Shown: in pieces, positions 1-12,310 of the stretch
How positions within the stretch are numbered: position 1 is the stretch's first letter
How the letters are laid out: every line of letters begins with the position of its first letter
From: Talaromyces rugulosus
Lineage: Eukaryota; Ascomycota; Eurotiomycetes; Eurotiales; Trichocomaceae
Length of the DNA stretch: 64,000 nucleotides
Reading direction: 5' to 3'
Assembly (NCBI RefSeq): GCF_013368755.1
Contig: NC_049561.1
Coordinates: 310,001-374,000 of the forward strand
Translations under genes and position numbers: made by a program
Notes under the pieces: generated by a model
The model's input: only the letters and a program-made list of their open reading frames with translations
Databases searched by the model: none
Told to the model about the DNA's origin: nothing

Positions 1-760
1 CGGAGGAGCCGGTCACAATGTTGCTGAAATCATTTGGAGAACTCAAGTCCTTTGTGCTTGTCAAAGACAGCGGAACAGACGAGTCTCGAGTAAGTTTGTT
101 AGAAACACATATCAGCGAGTTGATACTAATCCTTCTTAGGGAATTGCATTCTGTGAATATATCGATCCTACCGCGACAACAATAGCTGTCGAAGCATTGA
201 ACAGTATGGAACTAGCAGAAAAGCACCTCAAGGTGACTCGGGCCAGTATTGGGGCCACGCAGGCCTCCGGGCTAGACATGGGTGTGAACGCCATGTCGAT
301 GTTTGCAAAGACGACATCTTCCGACCTCGAAACTAGCCGTGTCCTTCAACTGTTGAATATGGTGACTCCTGAAGAGCTGATTAACAATGATGACTATGAA
401 GGTATGTGCTAGCTGTTTGTTTGAAGCCGGCTGTGGTGCTAATTTTTTCCATTGCAGAAATCCTCGAAGATGTGCAGGAAGAGTGCAGCAAGTATGGCCA
501 GATTCTTGACCTCAAGATTCCGCGCCCGACTGGCGGCAGTCGACAGTCCGCAGGCGTTGGCAAAATTTTTGTTAAGTTTGGCGATGTCGACTCTGCAACC
601 AAGGCGTTAAAAACGCTTGCCGGACGGAAGTTTTCTGACCGTACAGTCGTGACGACATATTTCTCGGAGGTGAGTTTTCTTCTTCCTTGTTCTTTCGCCT
701 GTCTCAAATGACACACCGCTTACTTTGCAACAGGAAAGTTTCGAGGTGGATGCGTGGTAA
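1..760 (+). CDS. U2AF65: U2AF large subunit (U2AF65), 3' part; 5' end lies outside the window
   Basis: This is the large subunit of the U2 snRNP auxiliary factor, a nuclear protein that binds the polypyrimidine tract and helps bring U2 snRNP to the branch site. Four exons are visible: up to 89, 140-401, 458-669 and 734-760, with introns of about 50-65 nt. Every join keeps the frame, which opens at base 3. The first part is the end of RRM2 (LLKSFGELKSF, then GIAFCEY across the first intron). The last part is the C-terminal U2AF-homology-motif domain, with the RxF signature in GRKFSDRTVV, ending in EVDAW. N-terminal RS region, RRM1 and promoter are not in the window. SF3B1, whose tryptophan motifs are known ligands of this domain, is encoded further along. 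The family assignment is firm; exon ends come from splice consensus. Confidence 0.93.
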
Positions 761-3700
761 ACCGCACGCATACCGTGTCTCATATATTCCTTTATTTTAT
801 CTTTTGATGTTTATGTTATGAGAAGGGTTATCACCACCACAAAACAACACCCAGAGCAAGTTACCATACATTGGTTTTTACCTGGTTGGTTGACCAGTAG
901 TTGGTGAGATGACTCGATATCTCTTGAAGCTTCTTTAATCTTGCTGGTATAATTTACGGGGCAGTGTCTGTCTACTTTTTTTTTCCTTTCTGTCGTTTTC
1001 ATCACAAAAAAAATTTAGTCGAACCAAATTTGCCATGCGAGAAATATCAGGTGTGCCGTGGTCGAAGCGGTGATGCATGCATGTATCATAGTTTTTATAA
1101 CTGGAATTCAAGATGTCCTTGATCCGCGATGCTTCAATATTGAAATGTTATATTCAACAAGCGACAGTAAGGATAGGATTTTCACCAAACTTCGCTTTAA
1201 TCACGTGTTTTTTTTATCATCCATTTCACCAGAGGGCTCGACATGCATCTATGATTGATGGATCTGCCCGGCAGCAATCATTGGACCAACTCTCACGGGA
1301 CAAGCGTTTGATAACATACACGGTTCACATCTCGTGGAGACTATTATTAATGCACCAAACTAGCTACATATTACGTCAATTGATATACCCCGTATGGGGT
1401 ACCGCCCCGGGTCAGAAAGTACTTTTTGTGCGGGGAAATCCTTACTTATCTCGACGAACCCCATATAGTTCCAGATGTCATGAACCATTGACATTCAGAG
1501 ATACAACTGAAAAAGCGGGGAATAGTAATAACCGACCCTCGGAATATCAGAAAGGGAGATTAAATAGCAAAATATTAAACACTAATGGACTAGTGAACTA
1601 TAGTTGGCATGATGGTGAATTTGCGAACCGACGTATATCACATGGAACCTCGGCCACTAATCCGAACTCGCCAGTTGAGGGAATTTTTGGAAAGTTTAAA
1701 ACCTAAATTAACGAATCATAGTTTTTAATAACCTCATGTTCAAGCTTTTCGTTGTGCAAATGCCAAGTGGTTCAAATGTTCGACATCGTCGTTGCTCACC
1801 ACGGTTAACCATGGGTCATGGAACCACCTCATGGCAGACCGGTTGGCAGTGTACCCACTTATGAAACGGGAAATTTTGTAGACAATCAGTTATATTTTAC
1901 GAGTAATCTCTGGAGTTATCACCTTTTATGCAATATTTAATTGGGAGTTAAAATCTGGGGTCTGTGAGCGCTGCATAGGGATAGCACTATAATACCAGCT
2001 CGACTTTGGATAGAGGGTTTTCGCTCCTCAATTGATACGAGGCCAGACACAAGCCGACCATAGCCACCATTAAATTGATAACTACTACTACTACTACTAC
2101 TACTATTGACAATATCATTATTATAACTTGACATGGCCGAAAAGTAGCTTGACCACTGGCTCGGTAACTCGTCGCCTGACACTTCCCTTTCCGGTGTATT
2201 TTTCTCCACAAATCTGCCCTACTAATAGGTTCCAAGTACCCGGTGCTAGTAAATAATAGTCAGGTCGACGTCTGAAAACCCAGGACCGGCTTTTACCTTC
2301 CGCTTTCAGGTCTAGACAGTAGACTACCATTACTTGTTACCACGGGGGTCTCCGAGAAAATACAATACCGTACCGTACCACTGAGGAAAGGGAAAAAAAA
2401 ATAAGTATGGCCCTAAGCCCAACACAGCAATAACACCGTTTCTCCCCGGACGCGCTAATGCAGGTGTTGTTTCATTTAATTTTCTATGTTCCGTGTTGAT
2501 GGCAAATATTAACAAGAACAATAATCAACGAGCAAGGGCTGAATGGTTCTGTGGGAAGGGGATCTTGACGCGATGAACATGTTCGTCAATTGGCGACTTT
2601 GCATTCATTATCGGCGACTACAGTAGTGTCAAATCCTGGTCCGTGTGATTTTCTTAAAAGCCTCAAAAGTAAAAATACATTCATTGGTCGCACAGCTTAA
2701 CGTTACATCGGCCACTCTTCTATCGCTGTTCCAGAAGATGTCTGACAAGACCTGATAAGATATGCTATTACACACACATACAACATGGACATGAAACTCG
2801 GGCCTACATCAATTAATGTATCCGATGACCACTACGCGTGCGAACCAGGGATCTTCAGAGTTCAGAACTTATTATTTCGGCCCTTACTACATACATACAT
2901 GTATGGAGTACCGTCGCGGCGACTAAGCAGATTATAGCGCAATACTTGATGTATGTAAACTAGAAATCTAGTTGGTGGCTATCAAGCCCTAGTCGGATTC
3001 TGAAACTCGGATGCACTCGTTGACTTCATAAGTTTTGTGTCACTCTTGCTTCGCAGCGCTGAAGAAACGAAAGTGAAATCGGAAAAGATCGCCCACGTTG
3101 TTTTGTTTTCCATGGATTGACCCTCGGAATTTTTCCCAGGTCCGGTGTCTTTTTCTTCATCCACTTATCCAGTGTCAGTCCAAAAATAAGGTCGGGTGGT
3201 TTTGGACTCGGCGTTTTCCCGTGCCAGTTCCACTTATAGACAATTAGACATGGATACAGAGTATGTAAATATGAATACGAGCACTGCATGATGTAAAGGG
3301 AGCAAAGAGTGTCAAACTATTGCTGTCTCGCCGTGCAGATCCGTTGATCTCACTAATCAACTTTCCGAGGCTCGGCCTCTACCTCTATGCAGTTCACCCT
3401 GTCTACTCTTTTTTTTATTTAAATTAAACGCACGGAGTTCTCTTTAATCCGACAATAAACGCCACTATCCCGAGTACGGATTATGGAGTGCATCTATTAG
3501 TACAGAGTCTTGTGTCCATCGAAAAGTGGACATCGGCCTTGGGGTACGTATGGCTCCACCGACTTATTTTATAGACTGCCCTGATTTGGGAAAGAAAAAT
3601 ATCAACATTGATGCCCTAAAGCCTAAAACGACCCATGTAATAACATCCGTGCGACCAGGTAGCTATCGTTCATCATTTACCTCGTACGCCGTCCGTTAGT

Positions 3701-3993
3701 GAAAAATGCACGCCTTCCCCTTCCTGTTTGGGATAAATAGGGAGCTCCAAAATAGGGGGGAAAAATAATAATCATACGCCAGAAGACTTTGAATACATGC
3801 CACCTCCTTTTGATATCCATAGTACAACACCAATGAAATACAAAAAAAAAAATTTTCTTCGGCTGTTGGACCGAGTAGAATACATTGTAAGAAACCCCTC
3901 CCGGAAACACCATGCTGGAATGAATGTAAGCGGTAAATAACAAATGAATATGTTTAAAAGAGAGCTCAATGAAAGAATGAAAATATTGTAAGA
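761..3993. other. Gene-free interval, AT-rich
   Basis: This interval separates the convergent ends of the U2AF65 gene and the 7TM receptor gene. I find no protein family, tRNA or transposon signature. The longest open frame (1113-1706, + strand, 197 codons) has no recognisable domain and the composition of non-coding DNA. A trinucleotide microsatellite sits near 2081-2105. The first about 250 bases probably carry the U2AF65 3' UTR. Confidence 0.6.
2081..2105. repeat. (ACT)n microsatellite
   Basis: About eight uninterrupted ACT units lie in non-coding DNA. It is a simple-sequence repeat with no sign of function. Confidence 0.9.
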
Positions 3994-5591
3994 TTATAAA
4001 TTCCGCTGCTCCATTTGAGAATTGGATCGGGCAAAACTGGTTGTCGCGTCCCACGTGTAGCCCGGGTTGTGCTGGGATGAGCTCGGTGGTCGCGGTGAGG
4101 AGAAGCTCATAGTGGGCTGATGATACGAGACATCTCGTCCAACAAAGTCAACCTCACTGGGACCAAGACCATAAGCAGGGCTGGGCGATCGCACTTCAAC
4201 AACCGTCTCTGGCGTCTTCATATTCTGGCGTGGATTGAGCATTTCATAGTTGGAAGTGTCGGCAGGGCGAGACCGCGCATCCACCGAGACGAATTCGACC
4301 CGCTCGACAAAGAACCCCTTGAACAGCGCAATCCAGCCTTGCACCATACTCCAGCGCACCGTGAAGAGGAAGTTCCAAAAATTGGCTATGGCAAGCAGCA
4401 CCATTGTGGCAACCAGCTTTGCTTCGCTGATGGCGACAGGTGCGGACTCAGCCGTACATTTAGTTGGATCCTGATAGGCAGCCAAGCACAATAACCACGG
4501 TATGGCTTTTGCTTTGTTTTCTGACGACAAGGTGAGCGAGTTGTTCAGTTGGACGAAGATCACGGAAAAGTAAATGACGTTGGCAAGAATAGTCATCACC
4601 AGCGCAATAGATCTCCACTGCATTTTAAGTACGCGCCGCACACGCTTGTATGCCTGACGGGCAGTTGCCGTGCGCACACTGCCCGAGTACGAAGGAAGCC
4701 CGGAGTGGTTCGTGCTCGTAGGATCCGGATCGAAGAGAGACCGGACGTAAATGTGAATGCAATATCCAATGGTGGCGAACTGGAGGAAAAGTGCCAACCC
4801 GGAAAAGACCAAGAGGGGAATCCAGTAGTCGCCCAAGCTGTTCTCACTGTTGATATGACAGACACCCCCGAATCGGTATGAGACGCCGGTGAAGTGCAAC
4901 ATCAAAGCTGTGATGAGGACAGGAACGCCGAGTCCAGCAACAACGGCGCACCACATGAACACCGGCCCAATAACAATCTCCCAACATACCTGAAGATGAA
5001 GGGCGATAGTACGGAGGAGACTCCAGGTCACAACAGCAATGCCTCCAAATAGTAAAATGGCCCCAGTAAAGGCACAAGAAAGGTCGGTGTACATGTCGTG
5101 CGGTGTGATCTCATCATAGCATGTCTCCGGTTTTGTACCCAAAGGAATGATAAAAGCGACCTGCATGCAGATGACGGCAAGAGTAAAGCACACGGTGATG
5201 TAATGGCGGTTGGTATACTTGACTGGGAGGACGGCGTAGGTGAGCAGGAGAAATGCGCTAAATGGTAAGAGAGCGACAGCAATCCAGCCGGCGGCTTCGA
5301 CTTTGGCGTTTACTCCTAGTCGAAGTGTGAGTCGAAGAGAAATGTACTCGAAGGTTAGAGTAAATATACTCACCATCAGGATATCTCCAATCCTGCAATG
5401 GACATGGCAAGCAGCACACTTGCCCTCCATAATCCTTACAGAACCTGCCATTGGCGTCTAGGCGTCGTTGTCATCAGCACACACAAAAGGTTTGGCAGAA
5501 CGATGGAATATCTCTTACATCCCGTTGTGTTGAAAAGGGACTCTTGCAAGAATGGCGCGGGGCATATCCCATTCTTCGAAGAGCTCGTCAT
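3994..5591 (-). CDS. Frizzled/smoothened-like 7TM receptor (fungal family), three-exon model
   Basis: This is a predicted plasma-membrane receptor of 492 residues. A long open frame begins at 5451, but that start lies inside an intron-exon mosaic. The better model starts at 5591 with exons 5519-5591, 5374-5457 and 3994-5315. Both joins keep frame and create a cysteine-rich N-terminus (NGICPAPFLQESLFNTTG, then CCLPCPLQDWRYPD) directly before the first membrane helix. To my knowledge this pattern is typical of fungal frizzled/smoothened-like proteins. Seven hydrophobic segments follow, then a basic loop (RQAYKRVRRVLKMQWRS) and a long serine/proline-rich cytoplasmic tail of about 110 residues. 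Its ligand and G protein are unknown. The family call rests on recall of the N-terminal motif; a cAMP-receptor-like or GprM/GprN-type label would be an alternative. Confidence 0.82.
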
Positions 5592-8500
5592 TTTGTTCCA
5601 AGTCCGAATTCGGTTTTACCAAGTGTGCACACAATCACATTCAGTTGGCGGCGACAAGAAAGGTTGTCCTCATATCCGGAGGCAGTCTATATTGACTCAG
5701 CTTTGAGGGCGAGACTCGTACGCCAGCTTAGCAGGACGAGAGCTGAATATGGACCGCCTGGCTCTGCGTAGGGAGAAGCAGAGAAAAACTAACTTAGGGC
5801 AGCAGGGATGGTGATAATAACCAATGCACAATCAGGCTAGCCAAGTAGAGAGTAGACGCCTCCTCTCTCGAGCCAAGGTCCACCGGCGGCTGTTCGAATG
5901 GGACTGCGCGTGCATGTTGACGGGGTTGCTGGTGTATTCTCCAGGATAGAGTGGGCTAAGGGCTTGCATGAAACACGATAGCATTGGAAGGCTAGCAGCA
6001 TGTTCTCCATCCAGGGTTCGCCGGTGGTTGGCTGCACTAGAGACCAGGCATGAGTGTGGCACTGGGAGTTTGAGCTCGGGCCCTGGGGAAGCCGGCCTGG
6101 ACTCTGCGCAAAAGAAACCACTGGAGGGCGCTGGCGTGGCAAATGGCACTATCCACAAGCTCGAGATGACGATCTTGCAGTGCAGAGCACGGGAGAGGCT
6201 GGCGAGAATCGTTTAGAATACAGACGGTGGAGGGGTCGTGCCGCGCTAGCTCGCGCTAGTGGCTGCTTTAGTGCACGCACTGCGCCCAGGGGCACGCCGT
6301 TTTGTTACGAAACCGGAGCTGGTACGGTACGTGCCATTACAGAAGCCATACCGGGTGGGTCCGAAAACGGGCTGGTCCAGCCAATGACACCCGTCCCAAC
6401 CGAGATAAACTTTCCGTCGCCTGTGGATCCGGATAATTCTTTTTGATTCGCAACGCCATAGACGGTACTGCGTACTACGTATTTTGATGTATAGAGCACG
6501 TAGTAGTAGTAGTACTAACAGTGTTCCTCTTCTACTGTTGCCTGAGTCATGCTCGGCTCGGATATCAGCCTTGGGCTACACTTATGGTGAAACTCTTTGT
6601 GAAGGATTCATGGTGAGATTCAGCTCGATTCAGCCATATGCATGTCATCGCGGTACTTAGCACTACTCCACCACTCCGTACCGAGAAGCTTTCAGGGCAT
6701 AATGCAATGGGGAAAGTTACGGCCTATTAATAATATCGACTAATGAGCAGCAAGATCCAAGATAATAAAAACCACTAGTTGCCAATGGGGGTATCACTCT
6801 GTTGGAATGGCAATAATCTGATCTCCATTGTTGCCACATCCGTTAGTAAAATGGCTCATTAAAGAAACAAATGCCACTAGAAAATTTCGCTCGCTACAAC
6901 TAAAATAACTTGGGAAGCTACGCCACCAGGCAAAGATTCTGGCCACAGTCCAAAATAAAAAAAATAATTGACATTATCAATGAGCTGAAATATATCTCAG
7001 GCTACTAACGTACAGGGATTGCGCAGGCAATAACCCAACAGAATTTTTCCCCCCCTCCGTGTACTCCGTATTAGCTTATCAAAACAATGTAATAATAATA
7101 GTCGGAAAAGGAAAATTAGTGCTACCGTTAAACTACAACCTTGGAGTATCGCGGACGGAAGAATCGGGGGTGACGGGTGCAACCCAAGTCCGATGCGAGC
7201 AAAGTTGAAACGCCTGGTTGCATGGCCTGTGTGACACCATGTGTTTGACAGGTGTGGTATTCTCTGTTAGGAGCAATTCGTCGCATTGATTAATTGTTTA
7301 CGCTTGAGATACCAATTGATCAACTTGAGTGGTAGTGCTGGGTGTTGAGGGTGTTGTCAGTTTCGTTCCCTACCTATCATCTGGAGAAGCACCAAGTCTG
7401 TATTATTAATTGCCCGAAAATTTTCCATAAGTAGAATTAGGGCAAGCCGCGGTTTACTCCGGTGCCTGGGTGCCCAGGTTAGTTGGCTAGGCTGCGGCGC
7501 TGCAGCGCTCAAATAACCAGAGTCGAGCCAATCTAGCCCTGGTCGCCGAGTGATTACATGCGTGTTTGTGTAATTCGAATGCAGTATATTATTATTCTCG
7601 TCATTTTCTCCCCGAGCATCGCCATTGGAACGGCCGATCCCCACCGCATGAGTTCACCGTGTAATGATAATAATCTCGTGTTCTCTGTTGAGTCGAAACT
7701 AGCCAGTAGCCTACTCCGTTAGTTGAGTCAGAAGGATGAAATAGCGGCAGCCCGGATGACTCACATTGTGTGCAACTCTGGGAGAGACTTGCTAAATGGT
7801 TGGCCAGTCTAGCGGCGCAGCCCAATCGTAGCCGCCAGGCGGAGGACTGCGTTGACAGAGTCCGCGATTGGCCTTGCTCCTAAGCGCCCGTCAAAACAGA
7901 AGCACCCAGTGAGGATGCAGCGAATAATGCTGTTGCACAAGCACTGCGCAGTAAGTTGTAGTAGTAAATAAGAAACGACGATGTGATAGGGCAAAACCCT
8001 CATGTCCCGAGTCAGCTGATATTTCCCGTGGCCAGCCCATCGGCGCAGGAAGGAGCGATGGGCGGATCCCATCGCTCCTTCCTGCAGCCAAAGAGCCGCA
8101 GCAATCGTCTCTCGCTATCTTCCGCCCTCCATTGCCCATCTCCGTTCATTCTATTGTCCATCGTCCATCCTCTTGGGGCACTACCAATCATGAGGAGTAA
8201 TAACAAGTCGATAGCCAGAAAATACAATGCTGACGAGGGCTTTCAACTTGGTCAGCGCCGCCGCTGATAGACCCCACGAGGTTACAGGCGATGCTGACGA
8301 TCCACAAACACGAGGCTCCTCAGGAGGGCTTGTCGCCGCCTCTACTGATCCTTTCGGAAATACCGATGATCTCAGATGCTTCGGCACTTGTCTCAAATCA
8401 ACGTGGCTTATCGATAGGGCAATTCGCCGACGACAAATTGCAACGAATGCTGACGCTGTCGTGCGCTCGAATGACTTCTACATCGGCCTAGACCGCCCGG

Positions 8501-8672
8501 CTTGTGCAGGATCGACTTAATTTATTCTATTCACCCGTTGCAATCATGCACAATCACCTTCTCTAAGCGGAAATCGTGAAACATAGTGTGAGGCACATGG
8601 TTACAACACCCTTTGCAGACAAGAATTGCTCGATAAATACATGATCAATGATCAATGCATGGCAACGTCTCT
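5592..8672. other. Gene-poor interval upstream of the 7TM receptor
   Basis: No convincing gene is present. Open frames of 60-130 codons occur on both strands (for example 6054-6446 + and 8227-8520 +) without conserved domains or plausible splice structures. The first few hundred bases probably contain the receptor promoter. A perfect inverted repeat lies at 8045-8085, and a TACTCCGTA motif at 7062-7070. I saw no transposase, reverse transcriptase or long terminal repeats. Confidence 0.55.
8045..8085. repeat. Perfect 18-bp inverted repeat with 5-nt spacer
   Basis: The left arm GCAGGAAGGAGCGATGGG (8045-8062) and the right arm (8068-8085) are exact reverse complements separated by CGGAT. Transcribed, they would form a strong GC-rich hairpin. 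No gene overlaps it, and the nearest coding end is that of the FAD monooxygenase about 590 bases away. Confidence 0.9.
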
Positions 8673-10235
8673 TCACACCGTCAATCCGGGAAGCACCGAG
8701 TTCTCACCTGAGGCCGCGTCTTTAATTTTGCCATATGCATCGCGAACAGTGAGAACCCGAGGGGGACCTTCTTCGCCGAAGAGCGGCGTGATTTTGCCCG
8801 AATCAAGCTCGACTTGCGTTCTTGCGCTGACTTCACTCCACCGCGCCAGTGTATCAGCTTCGGCATCGTATGGGTAAAGCCAGCGGTTCTTGATCAGTGT
8901 CAGCAGACCCGTAGATCACAAACATGAGCTGTAGGAGCGATTTACCTTGATCTTGATGTCATCGGGGTCAAATTCCTCTCCGTCATTCAAGTGTTTGAGA
9001 GCATTGTGCCATCTGTTTCGTAGATCTTCGCCCGATAGCTGCGCCTGGCGCACACGGTCAAACCGTAGTTTCTCATAGACTCGGGTCTGTTATATCAGCG
9101 ATGTCGATGCCTTGCGCGCGCGGGGGGTGTTTGTGAGAAAATGATCATCTTACCGCCAGAGGCACATTTCCTTTGCCCGCCAATTTCATACAAAACGCTA
9201 ACACAGCGGAGCTCTCTGTCGCCTGTGACGCACCTTGTGCACTTGTCGGCAAATGCGGGTGACAACTATCTCCCAAAAGTGCAATCTTTCCACTTTTGCT
9301 GACCCACGTTGGTAGCGGAGCTCTATAGCAGATCTTCCAATCAAGGCAGCTCGGTGTAGCTTTAATTGCCGACGCAATTGTCTCGTCCCAGCCCTGGACA
9401 AGCTCACGAACATCATCCATGTTCCCTGGCTGGAACCAGCTTTCTTGAATGTCTTCGGTATCCTTGTGTGTGATGATCCAGTTGAATTCTTTGCCATCTT
9501 GTAGTGTATTCTGAACAAGATGCTTGTCTTCTCCAATCCAGATATTAACGCAATCTTTCTGCAGTAGGGGTTGGCACGGCTGGATGTCTTTGAGGATGTC
9601 TCCCTTGAAGAAAGCCCTGTAACACGCATAGCCGGAGCTCCTTGGTGCATCGCTGAAACCCAAAACGAGCTCTCGAGCCTTGGATTTGATGCCATCCGCC
9701 CCAACGATCAAATCTGCATAGTATGTCCTGCCATCCTGGAGCGTAATACTCGGCGCATCCTCGTCAAACGCAACAACTTCATAGCCCATGTTGATCTCAA
9801 TGCCCAGCTGCTTTACCCGGTTGATAAATGCTACGTGGTAATCTCCTCTGTGACCAATATATCCGGCCATATCCTGTTTTCACGCTCAATTAACCACCTC
9901 CTTCGGCCATAGGTCTTCCGGAAACTTACCATTAGCGGCTGGGTCGCGAGAATTCTTCCATCATTCCACCGCCGAATGTTCATATTAGGGCTCTTATTGC
10001 CAATGGCAATCAATTCCTCGTACAGACCCCATCTTTGTAGCAATTTGAGCGCGTTCTCGCCGAGGCCGAGAGAGTCGCCTAGGCGGAGAAACTCGCGTAC
10101 TTTTTCGAATATGACAACTTCGAAGCCAGCATGATGCATAGCCATGGCACACGCGAGACCACCCAGGCCTGCCCCGACGATTATGACACGAGTCCGACTG
10201 GGGTCAGAAGGGTGAAAGGGAATAGCGTCGGACAT
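8673..10235 (-). CDS. FAD-dependent aromatic-ring monooxygenase (salicylate-hydroxylase-like)
   Basis: This is a group A flavoprotein monooxygenase of 460 residues, a family that uses NAD(P)H and O2 to hydroxylate phenolic acids. Exons are 9930-10235, 9154-9873, 8946-9086 and 8673-8888, all joined in phase 0. Visible motifs are the dinucleotide-binding GAGLGG (residues 21-26), the DG motif GADGIKSKAREL (about 160-171) and the GD motif GDSCHPHLP (from 303), in the usual order for the family. No signal peptide or membrane anchor is seen. The third intron ends in a less common AAG acceptor, so the last exon is slightly less certain. The substrate cannot be read from sequence; 6-hydroxynicotinate or a secondary-metabolite phenol are alternatives. 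The nearby vanillyl-alcohol oxidase fits a role in aromatic catabolism. Confidence 0.88.
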
Positions 10236-10910
10236 TTTCTTTTTTTTTTCTTTCTGGCTCTCTTTCGTCCCTTTGATTTGCTATCTACTCTTTTTGAGTC
10301 CGGTTGGAGATTTTCACGTAGGCGGATTTTGAGATCAAGTAACCCTTTATATAGAATCACGATGGCAAATAGAAGCAGGAAAATATTCAGGACAGAAAGA
10401 ATCGAGTCGTTACTCAAAAAGGATGGCCTAGCTATAGTGCCGCGGCGAATCTCGATTGCCAATTAGTCTAGCACTCTTAGAATATCCGAGAAAAGGCTCA
10501 AATCCAAGCAGTATCAATTGATAAGGTCTGTTCTATGACCTTGCGGTAAACAAACTAAATTAGGTGCAGTGCGGGGAGATCGCCGGTTATACTTTGTCCG
10601 CTGCGAAATGGTTGCTCCGGACTCAACAATTAATGCCAAACGGCATAGCAACTAATCGAACATCACGGAGCAAGAATCCTAGGTAATACTAGTTCCTACG
10701 TGTAGATCTATATACTTTTATGATACTAGAATGTTCATAATATGGTGCAAATTATGTATGAAGCTAATAGCAAATAACCCTATAACTGTTGAGTCGATGA
10801 CTGACTGCACCGGGTAAGATGAAAAAAGATATACATACGTGGCCAGCAATGAATCATGTCGATTAATTACATATGTACTCTCCCACGCCCTATCAAACCA
10901 ATAATAGCAA
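10236..10910. other. Intergenic spacer between monooxygenase start and exopolygalacturonase stop
   Basis: This spacer holds the monooxygenase promoter (a pyrimidine-rich tract on the + strand near 10228-10260 corresponds to a purine-rich 5' leader) and the 3' UTR of the exopolygalacturonase. Nothing else was recognised. Confidence 0.55.
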
Positions 10911-12233
10911 TCACTTCACATTCTCCCTCACAGTCTGCGAGTAATTATTCGGCGCGACATGGTTGCACGGAATGCCTGAACTGTTCTGCCCAACAAGATT
11001 CGTGCACTGATACACCTCATCCTGCAGTGTTGTATTCCACAGCGGAAGGCCAAGTGTCTCGTTAACAGACTGGATACTTACATTGTCAAATTTGATCCCC
11101 GGGCAAGGCACCTCATCTGAGCAGTACAGACTTGCCGCAATATTGTACCTAGATGTGCCCGTGAAGTTTACCCATGAGACATCCTCAATCTGCAGCTTGG
11201 AGGTATTGCAGTTTTTGGAATCTGATTCCGAATAGATGCACTGCGAGATCTGAATCGGCAGTCCAACGTGCTCCAGGTCGAAATTACTGAATGTCACGTT
11301 TTTGACCAACCCACCGCCACCACCACCGGAATCGCCGTTGGAATCATGGTCTGTTGGCACGCCCTGCCAGGTCTTGATATACGCACCATCCGCACAACCC
11401 AGGCAGTGGACATTATCAAATGTGACGTTTTGCACATAGTCTGGCCAGTCAGGATACTGTCCAATTGACCCAACAGTGATACCGGCAGAACCGTGACAGG
11501 TAACATTGCGAACTAGCAGATTCGTAGTATTCCCCTTGGCCGCAATACAGTCATCACCATTTGTGATGGTCGCGTTCTCAATGCGTAAATTATCGCTGCG
11601 CCAGGAGTCGTATCCATCGGTGTTTGTCGTGTCCCACTCGTCGTCACTTGTAGCATTCACGAAGAAATTAGTCAACGACACATTTTGACTCTGCCACACA
11701 AGCGTCGCCCAGAACTGCGGCTGGAGAATAGTCAACCCATCTGCAAGCAGGTTTGTAGAGTTGAAGAATGTGATACTGATGGGACGACCAAACTGGTTTC
11801 CCTTGTTCTTGTTCCAGGTATACCACGTCTGTCCATTTCCATTAATCCACCCACCTTCGCCGCGCAGTGTCACATTCTCACCGCCAAAGAGCCAGGCAGT
11901 GGATTGATTCTGGTAGATGACAGAGAAGACGTTCTCGCGCCAGTAGGTGATGTTTGTAGAGAACTTGAGCTCGCCCTGAAGAGATACATCGCAGTTGACA
12001 AGATTCGTCGTATTGAGTACAGAGTTCACGTTGAAGGTGTGGTTGGTGAAAATAACATTGCCGTCCTTGCCGCAGATGTCAAAGGCTTGGAGGATGGAGG
12101 GCGCGTCGTCAATATCTTTGCCGTCATGATGGAGGGACTCTGGGTAGATTTCGCAGGTATTGTTGTAGGTGACGACGTAGCTGCAGACTCTCGTCGCGAG
12201 AAGCAACGAGATGAAGGAAATAAACCCCCGCAT
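10911..12233 (-). CDS. Exopolygalacturonase, glycoside hydrolase family 28, secreted
   Basis: This is an intronless 440-residue enzyme expected to release galacturonic acid from the ends of pectin chains outside the cell. A signal peptide covers about residues 1-18 (MRGFISFISLLLATRVCS). The parallel beta-helix body carries the GH28 catalytic blocks: NTDGYD at 204-209, GDDCIA at 226-231 and CHGSAGITVGS starting at Cys246. The fourth block, usually RxK, reads YIK at 285-287, so the arginine is replaced. More than fifteen N-glycosylation sequons are present, as is usual for fungal exo-acting GH28 enzymes. A glycine run interrupts the loop before the sequence LVKNVTFSNF. A TATA box and a possible galacturonate-response motif lie upstream. 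The exo mode is inferred from overall resemblance; a rhamnogalacturonan or xylogalacturonan hydrolase is possible. Confidence 0.88.
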   Translation of the reverse strand: MRGFISFISLLLATRVCSYVVTYNNTCEIYPESLHHDGKDIDDAPSILQAFDICGKDGNVIFTNHTFNVNSVLNTTNLVNCDVSLQGELKFSTNITYWRENVFSVIYQNQSTAWLFGGENVTLRGEGGWINGNGQTWYTWNKNKGNQFGRPISITFFNSTNLLADGLTILQPQFWATLVWQSQNVSLTNFFVNATSDDEWDTTNTDGYDSWRSDNLRIENATITNGDDCIAAKGNTTNLLVRNVTCHGSAGITVGSIGQYPDWPDYVQNVTFDNVHCLGCADGAYIKTWQGVPTDHDSNGDSGGGGGGLVKNVTFSNFDLEHVGLPIQISQCIYSESDSKNCNTSKLQIEDVSWVNFTGTSRYNIAASLYCSDEVPCPGIKFDNVSIQSVNETLGLPLWNTTLQDEVYQCTNLVGQNSSGIPCNHVAPNNYSQTVRENVK

Positions 12234-12310
12234 GCTGGACGAATGTGCGATATCAACTAAGTTAATTATTTCCGACTGGCGATCAAATCAACGAGCGGCT
12301 ATGCAGCGTG

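Noticed and set aside
1113..1706. 197-codon + strand frame
   Set aside because: No domain, no splice partner, AT-rich composition like its surroundings, and no conserved motif that I know.
5398..5771. + strand frames over the receptor N-terminus
   Set aside because: They are antisense to the two 5' exons of the 7TM receptor gene and have no homology that I know of.
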